64,000 nt of DNA, taken from positions 1 through 64,000 of the forward strand of contig JAHBYX010000010.1 in assembly GCA_019635735.1 (NCBI GenBank). The letters run 5' to 3'. This document shows, piece after piece, positions 52,918 to 61,773 of this stretch. The stretch comes from Mesorhizobium sp. (lineage in GTDB: Bacteria > Pseudomonadota > Alphaproteobacteria > Rhizobiales > Rhizobiaceae). The notes under the pieces are model-generated. The model saw nothing but the letters and a program-made list of their open reading frames with translations. It was not told where the DNA came from and made no database searches. How positions within the stretch are numbered: the first letter of the stretch is position 1; the number at the start of each line of letters is the position of its first letter. The translations under genes were made by a program, and so were the position numbers.

Positions 52918-54189
52918 TCACGCCTTGTAGACCACCTGGCGGACGTCGATATATTCGGTGCGGAAGCCGGCTTCGCAATAGTGGAGGTAGAACTCCCAGA
53001 GCTTCTTGAAGCGGTCGTCGAAGCCGAGCGGGACGATGCGGTCCCACGACTGCCAGAAACGCTCCCGCCATTCGGCCAGCGTGCGCGCATAGTCCTGCGG
53101 AAACACCCGCTCGCGCAGGAACGACAGCCCGTGCTGCGCGCCCATCGTCTTCAGGATCGCCGGCGTTGGCAGCATGCCCCCGGGGAAGACATAGCGCTGG
53201 ATGAAATCGGGCCGCTTGCGGTAGGTCTTGAAGGCGCCCTCGTTGATGGTGATGATCTGCAAGCCGGCCGTGCCGCCGGGCCTCAGGCATTCCTTCATCT
53301 TGCCGAAGAAGACGGGCCAGTATTTTTCGCCGACGGCCTCGAACATCTCGATCGAGGCGATGCGGTCGTAGCGCCCCGTCTCCTCGCGATAGTCCTGGAA
53401 CTTGAAATCGACCTTGTCGGCGAGGCCGGCTTTCTGGATGCGAGCGCTGGCGTAGTCGAACTGCTCGCGGCTGATCGTCAGGCCGGTCACCCTGCAGCCG
53501 ATCTCGCGCGCGGCGAACTCGGCGAAGCCGCCCCAGCCGCAGCCGATCTCCAGCACATGGTCGTTCGGGCCGATGCCGGTATCCCGCGCCAGCGCCCGAT
53601 ATTTCGCGGCCTGGGCGGATTCGAGGTCGTTCGCGCCGGTCTGATAGAGCGCCGACGAATAGGTCATGCTCGGGTCGAGCCAGCGTCGGTAAAACTCGTT
53701 GCCGAGATCGTAGTGGGCGGAGATGTTCCGCTTCGAGCCGGAGCGCGTATTGTCGTTGAACCAGTGGCGGATCCGCTGGATGGTCATGATCAGCCAGCTG
53801 GCGCCGCCAGCGACCTTCTCGCCCGCCTCCTGGTTGACCACGAAGAGTTCGAGGAAGGTGGTGACGTCGGGGCTTTCCCAGTCGCCGTCCATGTAGGATT
53901 CGGCCACGCCGATCGTCCCGCCCGCAAAGGCGCGGGCCGGCAGCCGCCAGTTCTTGAGGATCAGCCTGGCCTCGGGCCCCGGCGCGTTGCCGCCGACCTT
54001 GACGGTGCGGCCGTCGGGCAGGCGCGCGATCAGCGACCCGAACGGAAGGGACATGCCCGCCTGGAGAACCATTTTGGCCTTGGCGGGAAGCCCGCGTGCG
54101 AACTCGGCAAAATTGGAAGGCTCGAGCCGAACGGCATTTTCCGCCGACAGTTCGTCCGCCGCGATGCTTCCCCCTTGCGCCATCTTCAT
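52918..54189 (-). CDS. cfa: Cyclopropane-fatty-acyl-phospholipid synthase family methyltransferase
   Basis: Adds a methylene or methyl group from S-adenosylmethionine to unsaturated acyl chains of membrane phospholipids. The 423-residue protein has the lipid-binding N-terminal domain, then SAHYDLGNEFYRRWLDPSMTYSSALY, the SAM motif LEIGCGWGGFAEFAA and FPGGMLPTPAIL. It is the last gene of a leftward set phrB-oxidoreductase-DUF1365-cfa. In other alphaproteobacteria, such sets respond to light or singlet oxygen and make modified fatty acids. ATG 54189 is used; ATG 54183 is equally placed for the ribosome site. Confidence 0.92.
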   Translation of the reverse strand: MKMAQGGSIAADELSAENAVRLEPSNFAEFARGLPAKAKMVLQAGMSLPFGSLIARLPDGRTVKVGGNAPGPEARLILKNWRLPARAFAGGTIGVAESYMDGDWESPDVTTFLELFVVNQEAGEKVAGGASWLIMTIQRIRHWFNDNTRSGSKRNISAHYDLGNEFYRRWLDPSMTYSSALYQTGANDLESAQAAKYRALARDTGIGPNDHVLEIGCGWGGFAEFAAREIGCRVTGLTISREQFDYASARIQKAGLADKVDFKFQDYREETGRYDRIASIEMFEAVGEKYWPVFFGKMKECLRPGGTAGLQIITINEGAFKTYRKRPDFIQRYVFPGGMLPTPAILKTMGAQHGLSFLRERVFPQDYARTLAEWRERFWQSWDRIVPLGFDDRFKKLWEFYLHYCEAGFRTEYIDVRQVVYKA

Positions 54190-54226
54190 GCCCTTTCCGC
54201 GGCAGCGCCGCCGCGGGTGTCGTGCC

Positions 54227-55066
54227 TCACATGCCCGGTTCGGACAGCGCGACCGAGTCATTGTGACTCACGGGTGCCGGAGCGGGAGGACCCTTGTGGA
54301 AGCGCGCGCCCTTCAGCCAGAGCTTCAACGCTTCCCAATGGATTCCAGCCATAATCTTCCATGTCATGAAGGGAATCTTCAAGAGGCATCTGGCAAGCGA
54401 AGACGTGGTGAGGTCGGCGGCCTTGCCGGAAAAGGCCGCGGCGAGCAGGGGTTCGCCGGCTTCGGTTTCGTGAATGCGCAGACGTATCGCCTTGCCCGGC
54501 GGCAGGATGCGGAAATGGTAGAGCGCGCCCATACCGATGAAGGGCGACACGTGGAAGAGCTTCCGGCGCGTCTGACGGACCCCGGAATCGCTGACTTCGC
54601 CGGGCACGACCGGCGCGACGTAGGTGTGCCGTTCACCGAACGTGTTGCGAACCGAATAGATGAGCCCGACGAGCCGGCCGGCGCGGTCATAGGCGAAATA
54701 GACCGAGATCGGGTTGAAGACGTAGCCGAAGATGCGCGGATAGGCGAGGAGCAGGATCTTCGCGGCAGGCTCCGCGAGGCCCGCAGCGGCAAACAACCGA
54801 TCGGCCAGGGCGCGGAGGCTCTCGCCGTTCTCGGCATGATCGCTCTCGCGAAAGGACGCGAGGCCGGCGCGGTTGACGCCGAGCAGCGGCGTCATGCGAC
54901 CGAGCTCGTCGAGACGGTCGACATCCACCAGGAGAGAAAACACCGTGTAGGTGAAGCGATGGCCGAACGGCTTCAGCCGGTGGTGCATCACCTGGCCGGG
55001 ATAGAGCGTGCCGGGCGCGCCGGGGGGCGGACCGTTGGCCTCCATCGTGGTGATGCGGTCGTCCAT
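54227..55066 (-). CDS. DUF1365 family protein
   Basis: A 279-residue protein of unknown biochemical role that nearly always accompanies an FAD-dependent oxidoreductase and Cfa-type methyltransferase. The family pattern is seen in YPGQVMHHRLKPFGHRFTYTVFSLLVD, FGYVFNPISVYFAYD and RKLFHVSPFIGMGALYHFR. The partner genes suggest a step in building an unusual membrane fatty acid. It starts 5 bp after the oxidoreductase stop, so it is co-translated. Confidence 0.92.
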   Translation of the reverse strand: MDDRITTMEANGPPPGAPGTLYPGQVMHHRLKPFGHRFTYTVFSLLVDVDRLDELGRMTPLLGVNRAGLASFRESDHAENGESLRALADRLFAAAGLAEPAAKILLLAYPRIFGYVFNPISVYFAYDRAGRLVGLIYSVRNTFGERHTYVAPVVPGEVSDSGVRQTRRKLFHVSPFIGMGALYHFRILPPGKAIRLRIHETEAGEPLLAAAFSGKAADLTTSSLARCLLKIPFMTWKIMAGIHWEALKLWLKGARFHKGPPAPAPVSHNDSVALSEPGM

Positions 55067-55071
55067 CGTTC

Positions 55072-56415
55072 TTACTCCGCCGCCAGCGCAAGGGGCCTGG
55101 CCGCAGGCACGGATGCGCTGCGCCACGGCACGGAAGCGCCGAGCGCGATGGCCGCGTCGAGCCCCGAGCGCAGGCCGTCCTCGTGGAAGCCGTAGCCCGT
55201 CCATGCGCCGGCGAACCAGGCGCGGCGCTGGCCCTGGATCTCGTCGAGCCGAAGCTGGGCCGAGAGCGCACGCTGGTCGAATTGCGGGTGATCGTAGCTC
55301 CACTCGCCGAAGACGAGTTCGGGGCGCGGCTCGATTACCGGATTGAGCGAGACGAATAGCGGCGTTTCGGCGGGAATACCCTGCAGCCGGTTCATCCAGT
55401 AGGTGACACAGACTTCGGCCTCGCCGCCGCCGCGGCTCTCGCGCAGATAGTTCCATGCCGACCACGCGGCGCGTCGCCGAGGCATCAGGCGAGGGTCGCG
55501 ATGCAGCAGGACGCGGTTCGGCCGGTAGGGGATCGCGCCGAGCAGCCGCTTCTCGAGGTCGGACGCATCTGCGAGCATGGCGAGCGCCTGGTCGCTGTGG
55601 CTCGCGATCACCACCTCGTCGAAACGGTCGGCCTCGCCGCCAGACCACACCGTCACGCCGAACTGATCGCGCAGGATCGCGTCGACCTTGCGTCCGAGCT
55701 TCAATTGCCGGCCGAGCGGGCGCAGCAGATGCGACAGATAGGTGCGGGCGCCGCCGGTGACCGTGCGCCAGGCCGGACGTTCGTTGTGGATCAGCCGGTG
55801 GTTTTCGAAGAAGGAGATGAACGTGTCGGCGGGAAAATCGAGCATTTTCACCCGCGGCGTCGACCAGATCGCGGCGGCCATCGGAATGAGATAGTCGTCG
55901 CGGAAGGCGTCGGAGAATTTCCGCATCCTGAGGTATTCGCCGATGGTCGCGCGGCCGAGGACGCCGGAGTCGCGATCCTGGGTGCAGATGCGGTTGAAGC
56001 GGAAGATCTCGCGCAGCATCCAGAGGAAGGCTGGCGAAACCAAATTGCGCTTCTGCGCAAAGACCGAACGGTAAGTCTCGCCGCACCATTCGAGACGGCC
56101 GCGGTCGAGCGACAGCGAAAACCCCATCGAGCTTTCGTGCGTCGCGACGCCGAGATGGGCGAAGAGGCGGGTCAGGTCCGGATAGTTGAGCTCGTTGTAG
56201 ACGATGAAGCCGGTGTCGACGGCGACCTGCGTCCCGTCATAGTCGACGTCGACGGTGGCGGTGTGGCCGCCGGGCCGCTTGTCTGCTTCGTAAATTGTGA
56301 CGTCGTGGTGTCCGGAAAGCGCCCAGGCGGCAGAGGCGCCCGAGATGCCGGAGCCGATAACGGCGATGCGCCTGCGGTGTCCGGAATCTCGCGGTCGCAG
56401 CAATTCAATTGTCAT
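55072..56415 (-). CDS. FAD-dependent oxidoreductase (NAD/FAD-binding, flavin amine oxidase-like)
   Basis: A 447-residue flavoprotein of the group paired with DUF1365 and Cfa. The dinucleotide motif is IAVIGSGISGASAAWAL near residue 17, followed by YEADKRPGGHTATV, and the FAD end motif appears late in WFAGAWTGYGFHEDGL. The ATG at 56415 overlaps the photolyase stop (ATGA), so a tight operon is evident; the long frame up to 56931 is a shadow. Substrate: probably a membrane fatty acid, by analogy with furan or modified fatty-acid genes in Rhodobacter; this is inference. Confidence 0.9.
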   Translation of the reverse strand: MTIELLRPRDSGHRRRIAVIGSGISGASAAWALSGHHDVTIYEADKRPGGHTATVDVDYDGTQVAVDTGFIVYNELNYPDLTRLFAHLGVATHESSMGFSLSLDRGRLEWCGETYRSVFAQKRNLVSPAFLWMLREIFRFNRICTQDRDSGVLGRATIGEYLRMRKFSDAFRDDYLIPMAAAIWSTPRVKMLDFPADTFISFFENHRLIHNERPAWRTVTGGARTYLSHLLRPLGRQLKLGRKVDAILRDQFGVTVWSGGEADRFDEVVIASHSDQALAMLADASDLEKRLLGAIPYRPNRVLLHRDPRLMPRRRAAWSAWNYLRESRGGGEAEVCVTYWMNRLQGIPAETPLFVSLNPVIEPRPELVFGEWSYDHPQFDQRALSAQLRLDEIQGQRRAWFAGAWTGYGFHEDGLRSGLDAAIALGASVPWRSASVPAARPLALAAE

Positions 56416-57869
56416 TCGTCCCCTCGCGTAGAGTTGTAGATCGCCAGGGCGCGCTGGCGCGCTTCCTGGTGGTCGACAACAGCTACGGGATAGGTCGCGC
56501 CGAGTTTCACGCCGGCGGAAGAAAGTGTGGCCGCGTTGGCCTCCCACGGTCGGTGAAGGAACCGGTCCGGTAATTTCGCGAGTTCGGGGACGAATTCGCG
56601 GACATATACGCCCTTCGGATCGAACTTCTCGCCCTGGAGGACGGGATTGAAGACGCGGAAGTAGGGCGCGGCGTCGGCACCCGATCCGGCCACCCACTGC
56701 CAGCTGGCGGCGTTGTTGGCGGGATCGGCGTCGATGAGCGTGTCCCAGAACCAGCGCTCTCCTTCGCGCCAGTCGATCAGGAGATGTTTGGCGAGGAACG
56801 ACGCGGCGACCATGCGTACCCGATTGTGCATCCAGCCGGTCCGCCAGAGCTCGCGCATGCCCGCGTCGACGATCGGGTAGCCGGTGAGACCCTTTTGCCA
56901 GAGACGCAGGGATTTCTCGTCGCGGCGCCACTCGAAGGCGTCGAAGCGCGGGTTGAAGTTCCCGGTTGGAAGGTGGGGGAAGTGGAACAGGAGATGCCAG
57001 GAGAACTCGCGCCAGGCGAGTTCTGCCAAGAATTTCCCGGCATCACCTGGAGATGGGGATTTGAGGCCGCGGACAGCGTGCCAGATCTGGAACGGCGAGA
57101 TTTCGCCGTGGGCGAGATGCGGCGACAGCCGGGACGTCGATCGAATGCCGGGAAAGTCCCGACCTTCCGCATAGCCTTCGATTGCGCCCGACAGAAAGTC
57201 GTCGAGACGGCGGCGGGCACCGGCTTCTCCCGGTGTCCATTCGGCGGCGAGGCCCCCGGCCCAGTCCGGGCGCGTGGGCTGCAGGTTCCAATCGGCGAGG
57301 TTCTCGGTCGTGACTTTGCCGGAAAACGCGGCGAGCCGTGCCGGCACGGGGAGCGGAGGGCGCGGCTCGCCCATGGCGACGAGCGCGCGCCAGAACGGCG
57401 TGTAGACCTTGTAGGGCCCTCCCGAGCCGGTCTTCAGGGACCAGGGCTCGTGCAGCAGAAAGCCATCGAAGCTGAGGCACCTGATACCCTCGGCTGACAG
57501 GGTCGATTTCATCGCGCTATCCGCCGCGACGCCGTGCGGATCGTAGCGGCGGTTCCAGACGACCATGTCGGCGCCTGTCTCCTCGACCAGCGAAGCGACG
57601 ATCGCCTGCATCTCGCCGCGCCGCAGGACGAGGGAGACGCCCAGCGATTTCAGATCTTGCGCGAGAGCCACGAGCGAATGATGAAGCCACCAGCGTCTCG
57701 CGCCGCCGATCGGCCGCCCACCCGGCGCCTCGTCGTCGCGCACGAAAGCGGCCACGAGCGGCCTGCCGCTGGCCACGGCCTCGGCGAGGGCGCGATTGTC
57801 CGACAGGCGCAGATCGTGCCGGAAGAGGACGATGACCGGCCGCGCCTGATCGGTCGATGGTTCTGTCAT
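56412..57869 (-). CDS. phrB: Deoxyribodipyrimidine photolyase (class I CPD)
   Basis: Repairs cyclobutane pyrimidine dimers using blue light and FAD. The 485-residue protein has the N-terminal Rossmann antenna domain (VLFRHDLRLSDNRAL) and the FAD domain with STSRLSPHLAHGEISP, LAWREFSWHLLFHFP, WMHNRVRMVAASFL and the WQWVAGSGADAAPYFRVFNP motif. It starts the operon phrB-oxidoreductase-DUF1365-cfa. The ATG at 57869 gives the expected N-terminus. The 144-bp gap before it has a hairpin belonging to the preceding gene and a GGCGC palindrome. Confidence 0.94.
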   Translation of the reverse strand: MTEPSTDQARPVIVLFRHDLRLSDNRALAEAVASGRPLVAAFVRDDEAPGGRPIGGARRWWLHHSLVALAQDLKSLGVSLVLRRGEMQAIVASLVEETGADMVVWNRRYDPHGVAADSAMKSTLSAEGIRCLSFDGFLLHEPWSLKTGSGGPYKVYTPFWRALVAMGEPRPPLPVPARLAAFSGKVTTENLADWNLQPTRPDWAGGLAAEWTPGEAGARRRLDDFLSGAIEGYAEGRDFPGIRSTSRLSPHLAHGEISPFQIWHAVRGLKSPSPGDAGKFLAELAWREFSWHLLFHFPHLPTGNFNPRFDAFEWRRDEKSLRLWQKGLTGYPIVDAGMRELWRTGWMHNRVRMVAASFLAKHLLIDWREGERWFWDTLIDADPANNAASWQWVAGSGADAAPYFRVFNPVLQGEKFDPKGVYVREFVPELAKLPDRFLHRPWEANAATLSSAGVKLGATYPVAVVDHQEARQRALAIYNSTRGDE

Positions 57870-57981
57870 GAGCGGTATCGCCTGCCCGGACTACGTGGAT
57901 CCTGGGACAGATACGATGGCGACGGCAAAATGTTTCGCGGCCGGACGAAATCGCGCCTTTCAAACAGGCGCCGGGGAAGGC

Positions 57982-58007
57982 GGGAGCCGACCCGAGGGAC
58001 GGCTCCC
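57982..58007 (-). terminator. Hairpin after the GlsB-like gene
   Basis: GGGAGCCG (57982-57989) pairs with CGGCTCCC (58000-58007), directly after the stop of the small membrane protein gene at 58014 in the leftward direction. It lacks a T run. Confidence 0.5.
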
Positions 58008-58013
58008 CATGGT

Positions 58014-58268
58014 TCAGGTGCTTTTGACGAGCCTGATGATGACGAGGAGGATCACCGCCCCGATGGTGGCGTTGATGATCGCGGCGAGGATGCCGCCGCC
58101 GATCTGGAGCCCGAGGCGCGGCAGGATGAAGCCGGCGATGAGCGCGCCGACGATGCCGACGACGATGTTGCCGAGAAGACCGAAGCCGAAGCCCTTGACG
58201 ATCAGGCCCGCGAGCCAGCCGGCGATGGCGCCGACGATGATGATGGCAATGATACTACCGAGTTCCAT
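58014..58268 (-). CDS. GlsB/YeaQ/YmgE family stress-response membrane protein
   Basis: An 84-residue inner-membrane protein with three helices in the transglycosylase-associated (Tag) family: GSIIAIIIVGAIAGWLAG, GFGLLGNIVVGIVGALIAGFILP and GGGILAAIINATIGAVILLVIIRLV, with the GNIVVGIVGA motif typical. Relatives are induced by general stress or oxidative stress. The start is uncertain between ATG 58274 and 58268; GGAGG is 9 bp before the latter. It lies upstream of the photolyase operon, separated by a hairpin. Confidence 0.9.
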   Translation of the reverse strand: MELGSIIAIIIVGAIAGWLAGLIVKGFGFGLLGNIVVGIVGALIAGFILPRLGLQIGGGILAAIINATIGAVILLVIIRLVKST

Positions 58269-58416
58269 GTCCATTTCCCTCCAATGGCACTGGAGAGAAG
58301 AACAGAAAGCCGGCGAGCCGTCGAGGCGAGGGCACACATATTCCCGTTGAAAACTTCCCCAGAGGAAGAGAGGCCGCGGGTTTCCATCCTGCGCCTTCCT
58401 TCACTATGGTCGGTCC

Positions 58417-59286
58417 ATGCGGATTCCCCTCGTGGCGGCGCTGGCCGCGTCTTTCCTCCTTCCGGTCCTTTCGAGCGCGTCGGCGCTGACGCTGAAGCGG
58501 TTCAAGGACGATCTGTTCGCCTATCCGGGCCTGCTTGCCGAGGAGGACGGCGGTGCGCGGCTGGTGGTCGATTACCGCGAGCAGCGCGACATCAACCAGC
58601 GCGACGAGGTGCCGGAACGGCGGGTGAAGGCCGACTACGTGCGCCTCTCCGTCCGCAGCGTGCAGAAGGATCTGTCGCTGAAGACGGGCTCAGGCGAGAT
58701 CCGACATTTCGCCGTCGGCAAGGCGGATGGCGCGTCGGCGATCGTCGTCTACCTGCACGGCCAGGGCGGCAGCCGGCGGCAGGGCGTCGACGACTTCACC
58801 TTCGGCGGCAATTTCAACCGCATCAAGAACCTGATGTGGGAGAATGGCGCGCTCTATCTGTCGCCCGATTTCTCGGAATTCGGACCGAAGGGCGTGGCGG
58901 AGATCGCCGCCCTTCTCGACCATTATGCCTCGCGTTCGCCGGGCGCGCCGATCTTCGCCGCCTGCGGCTCGATGGGCGGGGCGATCTGCTGGGGGCTGGC
59001 GGACGATCCATCCATCTCGAAAAAGCTCACCGGCCTGCTGCTGCTCGGCTCGTTCACCTCGGACGATTTTGCCGGCAGCGCCGCCTTCAAGCGTAAAGTG
59101 CCGCTTTATCTGGGGCAGGGCAGCAAGGACACGGTCTTCCCGGTCGAGACGCAGGAGGCGATGTACAGGAAGCTGAGGGGGGGCGGCTATCCGGTGCGGC
59201 TCGTGCGCTTCGAGACGGGAACGCACGGAACGCCGATACGGATGACGGACTGGCGCGATATCCTGAACTGGATGCTGGCGAGATAG
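58417..59286 (+). CDS. Periplasmic alpha/beta hydrolase
   Basis: A 289-residue exported hydrolase. Signal peptide residues 1-23 (MRIPLVAALAASFLLPVLSSASA). Fold: VVYLHGQGGSRRQG, nucleophile elbow AACGSMGGA (Ser in G-S-M-G-G), GQGSKDTVFPVE for the Asp, and GTHGTPIR for the His. The early part (DDLFAYPGLLAEEDGGARLVVDYREQRD) is unusual. Substrate unknown. The start at 58417 has no strong ribosome site but begins the signal peptide. A DUF1330 gene follows after 8 bp. Confidence 0.85.
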   Translation: MRIPLVAALAASFLLPVLSSASALTLKRFKDDLFAYPGLLAEEDGGARLVVDYREQRDINQRDEVPERRVKADYVRLSVRSVQKDLSLKTGSGEIRHFAVGKADGASAIVVYLHGQGGSRRQGVDDFTFGGNFNRIKNLMWENGALYLSPDFSEFGPKGVAEIAALLDHYASRSPGAPIFAACGSMGGAICWGLADDPSISKKLTGLLLLGSFTSDDFAGSAAFKRKVPLYLGQGSKDTVFPVETQEAMYRKLRGGGYPVRLVRFETGTHGTPIRMTDWRDILNWMLAR

Positions 59287-59294
59287 GAGGGGAC

Positions 59295-59714
59295 ATGAGC
59301 GGCCATATCGATCCGACGCGCGAGAGGTTCGGCGAATTCCGGCGCCTGCCGGACGAGGGGCCGGTGCACATGCTGAACCTGGTGCGGCTACGCTACCGCG
59401 CCGCCTATCCTGATGGGCGCGAAGCGACCGGCCGCGAGGCCTACGCCGCCTATGGCCGCGAGAGCGGGCCGATCTTCCGGCGCGTCGGCGGGCGGATCGC
59501 CTGGAGCGGCGATTTCCAGCTGATGCTGATCGGACCGACGGAGGAACGATGGGACATCTGCTTCATCGCGGAATATCCTTCGGCCGCAGCTTTCGTCGAC
59601 ATGGTGAAGGACCCGGACTACCAGAAGGCGGTCGTCCACCGTCAGGCGGCGGTGGAGGATTCGCGGCTGATCCGCACGGCGCCGAAAGCGGGTGGTGCCG
59701 GCTTCGGCGAGTGA
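59295..59714 (+). CDS. DUF1330 family protein
   Basis: A 139-residue protein of the dimeric alpha/beta barrel type (DUF1330). Signs: VHMLNLVRLRYRA near the start, then GREAYAAYGRESGPIF, GRIAWSGDFQLMLIG, ICFIAEYPSAAAFVDMVKDPDYQKAVVHRQAAVEDSRLI, which is the usual DUF1330 ending. Relatives act as small-molecule-binding or oxygenase-like proteins of unknown role. It follows the hydrolase by 8 bp with GGAGGGG in between, so the two are co-transcribed. Confidence 0.88.
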   Translation: MSGHIDPTRERFGEFRRLPDEGPVHMLNLVRLRYRAAYPDGREATGREAYAAYGRESGPIFRRVGGRIAWSGDFQLMLIGPTEERWDICFIAEYPSAAAFVDMVKDPDYQKAVVHRQAAVEDSRLIRTAPKAGGAGFGE

Positions 59715-60737
59715 TCAGGGCGGGGTGTCGTAGTCGACCACCGTCTGGTGCTCGATCTCGCCGTCGTAGGACGCGTCGACCTCGAATTTCACCAGCGTGA
59801 AATCGCCGTTGCGGAAGATCCATTTACCGATCGACGAGGCGTCGCCGATGCCGCGCCACTTCGACCAGGAGCCGATCGTGTTCGTGGCCGGATCGAATTC
59901 CGAGTTCACAAGTCCGTCCTCGGTGTTGAAGCCGATGACGTTGATGCTCTCGACCTTCGCGTCGGAGTCGTTGTTCTCGTAGTGGATGTCGAGTTCCGGC
60001 ACGGCGAAATGAAGTTCGCGCATCTGACCGATATCGTCGGCGAGGTAATAGACGTGGACCTCGTTATAGGCGCCGCGCGAGCAATAGAAGCGGATCAGGG
60101 TCGCCTTCCGCGGCGGTTCGCTCTCGGCGTCCGACGTATAATGATAGCTGATGTCCCAGGCCTGCGGCTCGTTGCCTTCCTCGATCTCGCAGGAATCAAG
60201 ACGCGACCCCATGAACTTCGCTTTCGCGCGCTCGAGAACCGCGTTCTGGGCCGGCAGAGGCGGACTGTCGGGGCAGGAGGCGGGCAGGGCGGTCTCGATC
60301 GGTCCCGACACTGGTGCAAGCGAGCCCTTCTCGATGGCGAGCGGTCTGTAGGGATCGCCCTGGATCTGCGGAATCGCCAGCCGCATCGTGTAGCAACCGG
60401 CGAAGACCTGCTCGTTGGCGCCGGTCGCGGAAATGGCGATGGGAAGGGTGTAGAAGGTGCTGCCGGCGGCGCCTTCCTGGGCCGGCGTGCCGACGATGAG
60501 CGTCACGGCCTCGGTCTCGTCATAGCCCTTGGCATAGTCGTTCAGCGTCGGGGCGGGCGGGTTGGCGAAGTAGGCGTAGGCGCGGGCATATTCCTTGCGA
60601 TTGATCGCGTTATAGAGCGATCTGACCAGCGCCTGCGGGGTAGAACGGTCGTCGAGATAAGGCTCCTGCTGAGCCGATGCCGGGCCGGTGAGGGCCGTGA
60701 ATGCCGCGAGCGCAAAGGCCGCAGAAGCGAATCGCAT
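59715..60737 (-). CDS. Secreted protein with a DUF1176-like C-terminal domain
   Basis: A 340-residue exported protein. Signal peptide residues 1-22 (MRFASAAFALAAFTALTGPASAQ pattern). A small alpha/beta N-terminal region (PQALVRSLYNAINRKEYARAYAYF) is followed by a Cys-containing C-terminal half with DISYHYTSDAES, IRFYCSRGAYNEVHVYYL and FDPATNTIGSWSKWRGIGDASSIGKWIFRNGDF, which resembles DUF1176. The N-terminal part could be a nuclear-transport-factor-like fold, judged only by its helix pattern. The start is the ATG at 60737 with GGAGGGAGAA upstream. Confidence 0.8.
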   Translation of the reverse strand: MRFASAAFALAAFTALTGPASAQQEPYLDDRSTPQALVRSLYNAINRKEYARAYAYFANPPAPTLNDYAKGYDETEAVTLIVGTPAQEGAAGSTFYTLPIAISATGANEQVFAGCYTMRLAIPQIQGDPYRPLAIEKGSLAPVSGPIETALPASCPDSPPLPAQNAVLERAKAKFMGSRLDSCEIEEGNEPQAWDISYHYTSDAESEPPRKATLIRFYCSRGAYNEVHVYYLADDIGQMRELHFAVPELDIHYENNDSDAKVESINVIGFNTEDGLVNSEFDPATNTIGSWSKWRGIGDASSIGKWIFRNGDFTLVKFEVDASYDGEIEHQTVVDYDTPP

Positions 60738-60863
60738 GGGTTCTCCCTCCATCCCGCGTCTCGATGATATCCCGGATTGCGGCACGCTCGCGGCGCTTGC
60801 GTGCCAGGAATAGCGGGTCTATCCCTGCGCCGCCCGAGGTTCGGGCAGGGGGATGAAGATCAC

Positions 60864-61371
60864 ATGACAATTTCGATGTATCAGGCGTCGGTGCCTGTCT
60901 TTTCCCGGCGTGCTGAAGAACCTGTCGCACGTGCTGTCCAAGGGCGAGGCATTCGCGGCCGAGAACGGCATCGATCCGGCCGACCTGCTGGCGGCCAGGC
61001 TCGCGCCGGACATGCTGCCGCTGACGAAGCAGGTGCAGATCGCAACCGATCATGCCAAGGGCGCCCCCGCCCGTCTCGCCGGCAGGGATATCCTGAAGAT
61101 CGACGATACGGAGGCGAACTTCGCCGACCTGCAGGCGCGCATCGCCAGGGTGCGTGAGCATCTGGAGAGCTATCGGCCCGAGGAGATCGACGGTTCGGAG
61201 GAGCGGCCGATCGTGATCAAGGCCGGCGCGATCGAACTGTCCTTCACTGGCCAGCAGTACTTGCTGGCATACGCGATGGGCAACTTCTACTTCCATGTCG
61301 TGACCGCCTACGACATCCTGCGGCACAAGGGCGCGCCGCTCGGCAAGGGTGTTTTCTTCGGCCGCGGCTGA
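60864..61371 (+). pseudogene. DUF1993 gene with a one-base frameshift
   Basis: The first 16 or so codons (60864-60908, MTISMYQASVPVFSR) and the remaining frame from 60910 (VLKNLSHVLSKGEAF...) together make a normal DUF1993 protein of about 168 residues. The two parts are in different frames: one extra base near 60909 (CGGC before GTGCTG) breaks the gene. A shorter product from GTG 60910 (153 residues) is possible but lacks the conserved N-terminus. The rest is intact (GIDPADLLAARLAPDMLPL, DHAKGAPARLAG, YFHVVTAYDILRHKG), so the break is recent or a sequencing error. Confidence 0.82.
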
Positions 61372-61388
61372 CCGCGGCGAAACCGCTC

Positions 61389-61553
61389 TCAGCGGGTCGA
61401 CATTTCGCGTGCGATGCGCGGGAAATCCGCCGGCTTGATGCCGATGTCGGCCCGGTCGGTATTGCTCATTGCGTTGAGGACCGCGAGCGCGGCCCGGTAG
61501 CGCGCCACTTCCTTCGGGCGCGGGCGCGAAAACAGTTCGGTGAAGAACGCCAT
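61389..61553 (-). CDS. DUF1127-family small protein
   Basis: A 54-residue basic protein: MAFFTELFSRPRPKEVARY, then RAALAVLNAMSNTDRADIGIKPADFPRIAREMS. The Arg-rich ALxxMSdReLaDIGi pattern is that of DUF1127 (YjiS-like) proteins, some of which act in phosphate or RNA regulation. I prefer the ATG at 61553, eight bases after TGGAG; the frame opens at 61586. Confidence 0.82.
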   Translation of the reverse strand: MAFFTELFSRPRPKEVARYRAALAVLNAMSNTDRADIGIKPADFPRIAREMSTR

Positions 61554-61773
61554 CGATTCGGCTCCATATTGTTCCTCCCGGTGCATCTAAGGTAGCTCGA
61601 TTACGGCTTTGTTGCAGTGCAGCAAAAGCATGGCTGCCATGCGGGGCAACCGCACCGAGCCGACCCGGCCCAATTCGCGAAGATTTGCCGGATTTCCGGC
61701 GAGTCTTGTTAACGCCAGACAGTTAGGATCGCGTCTCGTTAGACGGCTCGCATGTGTAGGCGAGGAGACTGTC

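Noticed and set aside
60910..61371. Intact 153-residue DUF1993 gene from GTG 60910
   Set aside because: It omits the conserved MTISMYQASVPVF start, which is present in another frame just upstream; a frameshift explains this better.
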